Shown here in pieces: positions 13,901 to 25,900 of a DNA stretch of 64,000 nt; positions within the stretch are counted from its first letter, which is position 1; every line of letters starts with the position of its first letter. The DNA is from Prochilodus magdalenae (lineage: Eukaryota; Chordata; Actinopteri; Characiformes; Prochilodontidae). The translations under genes were made by a program, and so were the position numbers. A model generated the notes under the pieces. The model had not been told where the DNA came from. It saw only the letters and a list, made by a program, of their open reading frames with translations, and did not search any database. Where the stretch lies: NCBI GenBank assembly GCA_024036415.1, contig JAMWET010001278.1, forward strand, positions 733,561 through 797,560. Direction: 5' to 3'.

Positions 13901-16900
13901 AACACCACTGCTAGATTCCTGCTTAACAGAAAAACAGAACTGATCACAACAGTATCACCAATGTATGGAGTGTCTGAGGGCTCTAACACCAGCATTTAGC
14001 AACCCCTGTATTAATCTCTCTAGTAACATCTCATCTTGCATACCTTCTGAGAGCAGTGACTTTGGCTCCCATATCGTCCTCAACCTGCACCATTAAAGTA
14101 ATGATGGAAGCATTGTCCCTCATTCTTACAATGCCCAGGGGTACCAGGGTACTAAATGTGCGTTGTGTGCCTCTGTACAGAGTAATCAAAGGACACTGTG
14201 GCCCAGGGTCTTCACACTGTGCCACCTGGAGAGAGTACATCATCTGAGCAGATTCTCTATCCTCATCCGCCCAACCTGTCAACAGAGAATAGACATCCAG
14301 GACTGCATTCAGCATATAGACACCTCACATCTCTTTATATATTCTATCTTCAAAATATATAAAAATAGAGGTTCTGAACTGTTAGTTAAGTGGAGCTAAC
14401 GCAATGATATTTAATTTAAGCAATTTTGGATCATTTTAATGAAATATTCACACAGTTTAAAGGCCAGCTGGGGAAGTTAGGAGAGGAAAATTGGGTTATG
14501 TGATTTTAATATATTTAGCTTGGCATAAGATGATCAAATGTCCCCATTTTCCAAGGACAGGTCCTGTTTTCCTTTTTAGTCTTTGGTGGCTGGAGCTGTC
14601 CCCAGAAATGACCCCATTTTAACTGTAACTTTGAAACACACCGGGGAGTCTTAGGAAAGACCTGGCAGCAGAACAGAAGGGCAGACATGTCACGGTATGC
14701 TTAAACTTGAGCAGAAACTAGTAAGTGTCAAGTAAGACCACAACATTGCCACAAATGTCTTTTCAAGACACAAGGTAACCCAGGGATTAAAACAGGGATG
14801 GGTTTGCAGGACTTGAATTGTAATGGATTTGTATCAGTACTTGAATGTAGCTATCATACAATCTACTACTAGTGCATAATTCTCAGACTGGTGTACTGAG
14901 AAAGGCTCAGACTGATGCACTGACAAGGACTCAGCCTGATACACTGAGAACAACTCAGACTGATGTACTAGTAAAGACTCAGACTGATGCACTGACAACG
15001 ACTCTGACTGATACACTGAGAACAACTCAGACTGTTACACTGACACCGACTCAGGCTGATGTACTGAGAATGACTCAGACTGATACACTGAGAAAGACTC
15101 AGACTGATACACTGACAAGGACTCAGACTGATACACTGAGAACAACTCAGACTGATGTACTAAGAAAGACTCAGACTGATACACCGACAAAGACTCAGAC
15201 TGATACAGTGAGAAAGACCCAGACTGATGCACTGAGAACGACTCAGTTAATCCATTGAAAAAGTTGAATGTGATCTTATTCCTCTTATTATTGTGAGCCT
15301 GAAGCTTCCTTTTCTGACATTTCCAGTCCACCATGATGCAGCAGTCACAGGGGGCACTAGTGCCAGAATCTGACTACAGTGTTACTTGATGTGAAATGGA
15401 AATTAGAGTAAGATGCTGGAAAAACAAAGCACATTTCAACTCAGTCCTATTTCTACACCAAATCATGAAGAGAATGACAAGCTGCCAGCTGCAGTGTAGG
15501 ACATGTAGAAAATGGTAATGCAGTTCAGAGTTTCTGCTCACAGTGGCTGGTGAACAGCACTGCCTTTGCTTTAAACTGCTAAACAAACGCTTGCTATTCA
15601 AATTCAGGCTCTTTTCTGCTTTTCATTCATGTCCTTCAAGCCAAAAACATGGTGTTGACAGTCAAGACTCAAGAGTTGACCCCAAGTTCCAGACGTGCTG
15701 GAACTCTTTTGGAGCACCATTGGGTTTCAGTTGGGAACAGCCAAAGCCACATACCAGAACTCAACGGCCTAATAATAATAGATACAGTTTCACCACTGAC
15801 TTCATCTAATCATATTCCACTTACCTGAGCAGCTGAATGAGACTCTATCCTGCAGGAGCTGAACAGAATCTTCTGGGGAGAGTGTGCAGCTTCCGCCCTG
15901 AGGTGGGCTGCTGAGTTTTAAAGCAATGCTGGCTAATCCACATAGACCAGTATTTGGCATGGACACATTGAGAGTGAAGATGTATTTGGATCCAGCCATC
16001 AGTACATCAGGCCTAATTACAAGAACTGGAGCGCTGTCTCCAGTTGAGGTCGTAACTTCGTTGAGATGTAAAATGTCCCCTACTGTATTCTCTGCAGTCC
16101 ACTTAAACTGTTGGATCGAAAATTGTAATATCAGAAAGGCACTCTGACCATGTGAACTCATCAATAAACATTATAACACATAGAAAAACACATTTATAAT
16201 ACCTTAACTGAGCCATTGCATAAAAAACAATGACCAACCAAAACGACTGGATGGCTGTGACTGACGTAGGAAGAGAAGAGCTGACTGCAGGACACACACT
16301 TCACAGCCACAGGAATCACTTCTGTTTCATAGATTTTCACCTGAGTGAGCATAACAGGCCAGTATTACATTAATACACAATAACTGCATGGTCATTTTCA
16401 AATTTCACATTACAAAGAATAGAAACAGTTTGTTACACTGTACTCACAGACTGCTCAGTGGAGACCGCTGGACGTCCATCTTTTTGAACTGTCAGTGTGA
16501 ACTGGTACACACTGCCTGGCTCTAGACTGTGCTTGGGGAGAATGAGGGAGCTGGTGTTGCACTGAATCACTTGATCAGGGAAAAAGGACTCTGAAGAACG
16601 AGACACCATAGAGTCCTGCTGCTGGAAACATTGTCAGAGAAGATTGTAGAATTTAAAAAACAGTTTGGAAAATGCTTACTCAGCCAGATACTATCCTCTG
16701 TCAAGAGCATAACCTTCAGTGAGAACATTGATGGCAGTATATGCATCAGAATTATTAGACAAAAATGATGGACAGCTGTTACTGAGGAACCGTATAATGC
16801 CAGATGCGTGCTATCCTGGTCATCTCGAGGACAACCTTGTTTTTATTTTACTCATGATCCTGAAACAGATTTAACTTTGTGAAACAACAAACTTAGAGCT

Positions 16901-19900
16901 CCATATTAAACAATTACGCAGCAGGTTTATACTGGGTCTAGGGCAAACAAAACTTTTTAAATATGTTTTAATATGATGTTTATTGAAACTATTATAGAAA
17001 TGTTAAGATAAATGATCTACAATAATTAGTTAGCTTTTTTAATCTTAGCTGTGTACAGTCAACTTGATAAAGTCAGATTAAACAGGACTGTACAGTTCTC
17101 AAATGTATAAATAAATAAACCATTATTTATAAATACAGAAATATTAATGCACTCACACACAGGCAACTCTTTGTGCTGTTTCATTAAAGTTTAATTAAGA
17201 TTAATTAAGTATAATAAGTGCAATTATTATATTTGTTTTAAACATACTAATATGTATTTTTAAGGATAACAATTCATATTGACCCAAACCGAATATAAGC
17301 AGTCAAAAAGCAAAGCACGTACCACTGTAAAATCCCACTGAAACTGTAAGCTGTCATCATGGGCTGCAGAATCGGGATCATAAGACTCAGTTCCATCCAG
17401 TATAAGGTCATTCTGGCTTGACCACATCCTGTGAGAGCCTCCTTTGATTATAGGGACCAGTGGACTGTACACTACAGAAATCTTGGTGGTTTGGTGATGG
17501 TGCAGGGGTGTTCCTTGAAACCTAGTAGAAAACTTCAGACAGTAGTCTCCCACTTCAAGTGTATGCTTTGGAAGAGAGAGGAATGGTGTTGCCACATCCA
17601 CCGAACTGCTTAATAGCATCTTCTTCTCTATGCAGTTTGGATCACGGAAGATCTCCCAGAGATAGGTGGTCTTGTAAGTAACACAACCATTGAGTTCCAC
17701 CCTTGCTTCAAAATAATTTGGCATGGCCTTTAGGATTTTGAACTGGTCTTGGATCAGGGTCACTCTGGGCTGTTTGCATTCAAGCTTTCTGACCACAACT
17801 GGCAGCTGTGTAGAGACTTGGCTGACGTTATTGAAAACAGTTACTTGGACCAGAAATCTGCCTTTAACCTTGTATTTGTGGTCTACCGTATTGGATTTTG
17901 TAACTTTGACTGCATCATCAAATGAGTCACCAAAGTCCCACCGGAACATAAGGTCACTGCCACTGTCAGCAAGGGCGAGAAATATAACAGGACAATCGAT
18001 AAAAGGTCCGTCTGAGGAAACTACAAGCTTCGCTTCCTTCACTGGCCACTGAACAACTACTGTCTCTGTTATGGACTGCAAACAGAGGGTGGAACTACTT
18101 GCCTCTACTGTCACAGACAGGGAGCCATTACTAATTGGGGTATACAAGACATTTTGCCCAATTTCTTGTGATGAACTGAAACTGTTTAGCTTGAAGCGCC
18201 ATTGGTAAATTACCTGTGATCCAGTAATAACTGATGCTTTAAACCTGAAAGGTTTCAAAGCTTCCAAGACAGTGGAGCAGCAGAAATGAAGCCCCTTAAC
18301 TCTTTCTAGCACTTGTACAGCCACAGTTGCTGATAAAATACTAACATGATTACTGGCAATGGCTTTGACTGTGTGGTTCCCAACAGGAAGAGATGAGAGT
18401 GTAAAGTCTTTCAGTACCAGTAGGGAAGAATTCCTTCCTGTAACTTCCAGGAGGAAGGAAACACCACTTCCTTGAGAGATGATTGGCATGAAAGTGACTG
18501 CATCATTCTCACAAACGACAGCTTCACTGACTCTCAGGTTTAGACCTTGGATGGCATCCTCCACTGTTATTATGTGCGAGACACTTTGCCAACTAACGTC
18601 ATTTGAGACGTTGAGTGTTACTCGATGATGCCCTACATCCATAAAGGAATAGCTAACTGTTTGATTATTACCTAATATGTTAACATTTCTTCCCTGCACG
18701 GCCACGGTCCAGTCCCAGTGTAGAACATTTCCATTTCTGGCAGATCCATGAAACTGCAAAAGGCTGTTTGGTGTAACAAAGAATGAATGTGTCTTTCCAT
18801 CTACCTTAAAGTCAACTTCTGAAATATATTCCTGAACTGTGACTTGTTTAGTGGTGTCAACTGAGCCAAAAACATTGCCCACTGACACTCTTAGCTTAAA
18901 AATGCCAACAGCTTTGAATACATGAAGGACAAAAGGTACATCTGTGGTTAGAGGAGCCATGTCAGAGTCAAGAAACCAGATATACTGAAGGTCTGTCCCA
19001 GTCTTCACACTTACAGATATCTTCACTGGTTTTGCTTTGGCTATTACATGAACAGGTGTTGAAATATTTACACCTGAAACACACTCCACTGCTCTCAGAG
19101 TAACATCCTTATGCTCTACGCCAAGGACATTGGCAACTGTCAGACTGATAGATACATTACCAGAGCTGTTGGTCAGGAGCTTAAAGTGTTCACCATCACC
19201 AACTGTTCCATTAAATCCATCATGGTGAACAAGCCAATGATATGTCAAGTTAGAGCCATGTTTTACAAAGGCGGTCAAAGTGATGGTCTCCTTTGTGGGA
19301 AAGTATCGCATAGATTTTAGAACCTGGCCTGTAATTTGAACCCCCTGTATTCTCTCAACAACCTCAATTGAAGTTGAGGTTTCCAATTTACTGACACGGT
19401 TCTGTGCCATAAGTTTAATCTTAAAGTTCCCTGCTGTGGCAAACACAAATCTGTACTCCAGGGTTCCAAGTTTTGATGGAAAGATGGGATCCACTGTCCA
19501 ATAAAATCTTATACCATCCACAACATTGCAAACAGCAGTGAACACTGCCTCTTGGCCTGCTTCCACATATGGCTGATTAGTATGGATTACTAGAGTGGAT
19601 ATAGGAACTTGCACATCCACATCAGTATCCATAAACTCTTGACTGACTGCATTAAAAACTGACGCAGTGACACGAAACTTCCCCGCTGAAGCGAAAGCAT
19701 GTGACTGATTTTGGCCTTCCTTCTTTGGAGAGCCATCACCAAAGTCCCACTCAACAACTCCATTATCCTGATACGGTTTAGTCCAAAAGGAATAAGACTG
19801 ATTGATGGCAAGTGCGTCAGAGATACCTTCATGTTGGATGGATAACTTTAATACAGGCCTTTGAACAAAAATAGTTGCTTTGGCTCTTTTGCTGCTGACT

Positions 19901-22900
19901 TGATTATGTGTGATCAGCATGATTTCATGCATGCCTTCCTTTGTAAAAACAAAGCAGTGATGTGTTTTTCCACTAACCGGAGAGTCGCTGGAGGAGCTGT
20001 CATACCACAGAAATTGGTAACGTGCACCACTGGGAAGTACCAAAGCTTCAAAACATACCTCTTTGCCAACTGCTACAGCACTTTGGACTGAATGAAGGCT
20101 CAAATCTGTGATTAAGGCCTCAACGCACACAGTGGCCTGGTAATGTGCAGATCCTGCTTGGCTGTAAACACTTAAGTCAATAAGATAATTCCCAGAGCCT
20201 GAGAAAGTGTGAGCTACTGCAGATGTTCCTGTCTTCACAGATAAGAGGGTACCATCTCCAAAACTCCAATGGAAAGTAAGCGAAGAAACATTCCCAGTGA
20301 CCGCAGCCTGAAGATTTACTTCCTTTCCGCTCATTATGCAGTCTGATGGCTGGATTCCATTAATGGCCAGCTGATAGATTTCTACATCGATTGCCTGTCT
20401 CACGCTGCTCACTGCATTAGAAACTGTTACTTGAGCAGTGTAGTTTCCCACAGACTTGTAGATGTGAGAGATTGAACTTTTCGGGAGATCTTTAAACACT
20501 GCACCATCGCCAAGCTCAAAAGTCCATCTGAGACCGTTTCCTGTAGAAACTCGTCCATTAATTTCAGTGATGGAATTCAGCTCATTCGGCCCGTTATAAC
20601 TGAGCCGCACACCTGAGATAGCTTCAACAACTTCCACAGCCATCCAGGCAATCATCAGCGACAGAGTGTTGTTGGAACACACAGAAACATTGTATATACC
20701 AGCTGTCTTAAAAACGTGGCTGATTTTGTTATGAGGTCCTTGAAGCTCCTGGGAGCCATCCCCTAAGTTCCATGTGTAAAGTATTCCATATGAGGATGGA
20801 AATGAAGAGGCTTCAAAGAGAATGCTTTGGTCGACTTTAGGGACAGCAGGCATTGAGGAGACTAGCACTCTCGTCAGTGGAGACCGCACTTTAATGGGCA
20901 CATCTTTTTTAATGCGGTCATATTTATTTTCAGCTTGTATCCTTAGTGTATAGTCACCTCAAGAGAAACAGATGAAAAAAGACATTTTTTAATGTAAATA
21001 GATGAAGAACAAGGATTATATGGATAAAGAGATGCAACAGAAAATGCGACAAACTTTAGTAACACTGTACAATGAGCATTGACTACTAATATAAAGAAAT
21101 GCTTCAGTTAACACGAAGTAATACATGAAGAATGGTTACAACGGTTACTAAACTTATGTTAAGTAATGTTCACATGTTATATTTGCATGTTAAGTTTATA
21201 GGTAACAGTTGTTACATTAGTTAACCATTGTTAATGTATTACTTCTTGCTAACTAAAGCCTTACTTCATGTTAGTTAGTCAATACTTAATGAAAAGTGCA
21301 ACTCAAACTTCGGAGACTGTTTGACTGAAGTTTGGAGGTGCTGAAAAATATCCCTACAGATTTCTTTGGAAACAATTCTCAAGCATAAATTCTCAAAAGA
21401 AGGGTAGATACACTAAACATAACTTGCAAGTACTTGCATGTCACTGTAGGCTTTTACCTGGTGTGGTGTAGGTGTAAAGTACAGAGTCTTGAAGATAGAT
21501 CTGTGTGGCGGTCTGATCCAGCGAAGTGTTCATCCTTTCTAATGGTGCAGAGAATGTATGGTTTACACAGGTATCACCAAAATCCCACCTGTGGAACATC
21601 AGAAATCACATCATCTGCATTAAAACTTTTAAAAACTTATACCACTGCACAAAGCTGAATTGTGAACGAGTGCTTACCTTACTGTGACCTCTATGGAGAT
21701 GTCCACTTTAACACTTAGGGTGTAGATATTTGGTGTATTCACAGCAATGGCTTCCTCCTTGGAGAGTAATGTTAGGTCAGCTAATGGGGCCATTACATCA
21801 GCTGTGAGCTTGACTTCTAGGAACTGAGAGCTAACAGGATTTTTTGCTGTTACCTAACAGAGAGAAAATAACAGTGCCAGTTTGTATCTTCTCTGAAGCA
21901 TTTGTTATATTAACCTCCTGAGACCCAGACTTTCTTGGTGTACAATTTTAATTTCTCCTAGCTATTTGTGATTAGTAGGACCTAACGAGTATAAAAACTA
22001 AACATTATCTTTATATATGAAGTTGTTTTGGCATAAAACAATGTCCTCCTATGAGGCCAAAGAGTCAACGTTATAAAAAGTGTCATCATGGTGCAGAGAA
22101 GCAGAAATGTAATCTCCTCATATGAGGACGCAGAGGTCTCAGGAGGTTAAAGTTGGGGTTAACCTTTCATGGTCCTTAACACTGCCGATGGGACTCCTAA
22201 CTCTACAGTGTTTGCTTACCTTCAGCATATATTCTGCTTGCTTCTTGAATACTACATTATAAGTCTGTCCTGTGTAAGCAAACTGGACAAGGTTATCAGT
22301 AACCCAAGTGTACTTTACAGATGAGCCAGTGGCCACTGCTGCTGCGAACTCCTGTAGAGAAAGAAGAAAAGAGAGCCTAAAAAAGGGCCGGTTTGTGTTA
22401 GCCATCCTTTTGTCATTAAAGAGTGTCCTTCATTGGTCAGCTTGTGACTAGAGGGCCATTGTTGACTGGACAGTTTTGAATTATGGACTATTTTCAAACC
22501 AGGAGTGACACTGGGGTGTGCTACACTCATACCAGCACAACATCTATTAACATGTCACTATCAAATGAGTGTCACTGCTGTGCTATGACCACTAGCCAAA
22601 TAATGGATACCATTGCCCTAGAGGTTGACAATGGTAGAGGATGACTGTTACATTGAGAGGCTATAGTCTGTATATAAGACAGTTGAACTAAACTAAATGA
22701 AAACTTTATGTAATTCTGCACACTAACAACTTTGGAAAGGCCCATTTATTGTACTTTCTATTATTTAAATTTTTGAACACAACAATTGCAGTTATGAGGT
22801 TTTATGTCTTTATACTTCTCCATTGCCCCTTATGCAAAAAGCAGTCCAGACTACAATGCTCCATGGATGGATACATGGATATAAGAGTGCCCAAAAGTCA

Positions 22901-25900
22901 GAAACAATGTTGAAAATCTGAGACGTATGTAAATTTGATCTGATCAACATTTTTGTCACGGTTAGTAAGTTCATGCTAGCTCCAGTGTAAACTGATCATT
23001 CTAATATATAACTCCATAATATAGTTCTGTAATTTGTAAAAAATATTGTTGCTGTTGGAAAACATATAATATCTCAGTTTTGTTGCTGCTTTTTTTTATC
23101 TAAATATTGTTTTAATTTTTTTATTTTAATTTCTAACAAATTGTGTGAATATCTGAAAGATTCTGATTTTTACTCAGGGCTATTATGCTTTTGTGACACA
23201 ACAATCTGGTGAATTAAAAAAATGGGCCATTTTTCCAGCCGTGTTTATACATGTGAAATGAGAAGTGAACAATATATATTGAAACTTTAAGCGTTTACGC
23301 ACTACATCAATCAGTAATTTCAAGTTTATTTCAGATATGGGCCATTTAATATTTAATAAGTGTAACACTTGGAAGTCCACTGTGTGAACAGCTCCGGGAT
23401 ATTCTCTGTTTGAAGGTTTTTAAACCTATGTAGAACTGAATACAGACATGAGTAGCAGTACCTGTGGTATGTCCACCAGAACTCTATAGAAGCCCTGTGG
23501 CTGTATACTCAGTCCGGTCACTGGAATATGAGCTTGTAGTTTTACACTCAGCATCTGGGAGTTGAGTGTATTTGAGGCAGTAATGTTAAGAGTTTGCTCC
23601 CCTTGGGCTGACAGCTTTATGTCAACATAGGAGAACCACACATCTGGGGTGTCCCTCTTACAAACTGCCTGTATTTCAGACATATCTGAGGGGCAAGACA
23701 GCTGGAAGGGGATTCCTGTCCTAAGCACTGGGGCTGACCATGTGCTTGTAGCGCCGTGTCCTGAAAGGATCTTGATGATTATTGTTATTTGGACATTTAC
23801 TGGCAAATGTATTTGGTTTTCTTGGTCAAGTGCAGGATACAGAACATGGAGTCCTGAGACTGGGGTTTGTGGTTTGACCAAATGGGTGGTTGGTGTTGTG
23901 GCATCCATCCTTAGGTCACTCTGTGTGCTGCCAGGAACTGGTGGAACACCATAAAGATGAATAGGGTCTTCATAGATCAGCCGCAGATCACACAACATAT
24001 TGTCCACCCACTGGCCTCCGTCTGTTGGGACAGACACACCAACCTCTACCCAGCCTCCTAACTCAGGTCCAGACAAGGAGAGGTAGCTTTGTTGCCAAGC
24101 AGAGTCAGAGCTGGTCACACAGTGAAGGAACTCTCCTGCTTTCCGACTGTGCTGCACTGCTATAATATCATCTGGATATACAGGGATGCCTTTTTCTTGA
24201 AGTGTTACCTGCGTGAATGAGAAAAACACCTGATGAGATTATTTATGGGAACATGAAAATATGTTACTGACCTAGACTACACTACCTGCTTGCACTCACG
24301 GGAGGTCTGATTTCACTGTTTTACATATTCTACTGAAATACGGATGAAAAATACTGTCAAAATTATGAAATAACACAAATGGGATTATGAGGTGACCAGA
24401 TATTAAAAGGATCTATCAAGAACATTAAAACTACCAGAAGGAAAACATGTTCTTAACACTGAATAGAAGTCAATAACCAATATTTTCTTCTAAGCATTTC
24501 TTTTGTAATTCTATTTTATGATTCTTGTACTGTCTTGCGCATTGCACTTTCTGCAGTCTGTCCTGTACTGTATTGTTTTTTTTCTCGTTTTGTTCCATGT
24601 GGCGCCCTTGTTCTGGAAAAACGTAACTTCATTTCACTGTGAACTTGTACAGAGCTGAATTGACAATAAAAGCCACTTGACTTGACTTATTCTACTTTTC
24701 ACTTCATCATAAAACTGTAACACATTGTAAATATGAGAAGGCAAATTTCATGAAACAAAAACAAAAACTGTGATAGGGATTATATTCTGAATGTTGAGAA
24801 GTAATTCGGAGTGGTTTGCTGTAGAGAAACTTACTGAAGTGGATGTCTTTAAAGTTTCAGTGTTAGGAACCAGGGGTTCTGATCAGGGGTTCCGATCTAG
24901 ACTCTAACAGTACTAAAGCAGATTTTAAATGAGCTTTAATGTAAAATCAAATGTGAAATGTATGTGTTTACTATTCACCCTGTAGTGGACAGGCTCAGAG
25001 GCTGGGGGGATTTTCAAGGACAAGTCTGCCATCATATGGTAGAAAGGAGGCACTGCAGGGTAGCGAGGGGGCAGGGGAAAGACCAGTCCTGCAGCAGAGG
25101 AGTGATAAGGGCTGCATGGGCTGGTAACTGGCAGACAACTTTCCAGCAGGTGGCACCAATAAAGTCCACTGATACAAGCACCGGTGGTGTTGCACATAGG
25201 CTCAACTGAGCAGCAGCTGAAGGGGTTTAGCAGAGAACTACAACCTAAAAGAAAAAAGAAAGGGAGAGAGAAAGAGAGAGAGATTTTATATCCGCATGTC
25301 ACTTTAAACATTTCCTAAGCTCTCCTCAAGGAAGTCCAGTATGTACAGTTACCATTCGATACCTGCTTTAGCTAATCTGTCCTTCATTAAATGGCATCAG
25401 GTGCTGCTGCTGGAATTGAACAGATTTCTCTGGAGTTTACAGAGAACTGGCATTCTTGTGCTTGTGACCTTCTAACCAAAGTATTAACAACTTTTTTTAA
25501 AAACAAACAAACAAAAACAAACTTACAAATTAGGGGAGCGTGGCTCACAAAAAAGCTTTAACATGGTTTAACATGCTATTGGTCATCTCATATCCATTCA
25601 ACAATATCAACTATGATTTCTTTAAATTTGACAACAATTTACTGATTTCTTGAGATTCATCATGATGTATGCCTTTTTTTCAGTTACTGGACTGTATGAA
25701 TTCACACCTAAACTAAGCAGTCACTAGATGTTTCCTAGATGCACCTACTTCTATTACCAGATCTTCTCATCATACAGGAGCACTTTATAGTTTTACAGTT
25801 ACATACTGTAGCCCATGTGGGTTCTCTCATTGCTTGGTTAGCCACCTTTCATCCTGTTTTTCAAAGCCCAAGACCTTCACAGAAACACCAGAGAGCAGGT

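Noticed and set aside
14872..15258. 128-codon plus-strand frame and about 100-codon minus-strand frames encoding octapeptide repeats
   Set aside because: They are products of the stop-free 24-bp minisatellite; the surrounding pkd1 exons splice in phase without it and no start or splice context supports a separate gene.
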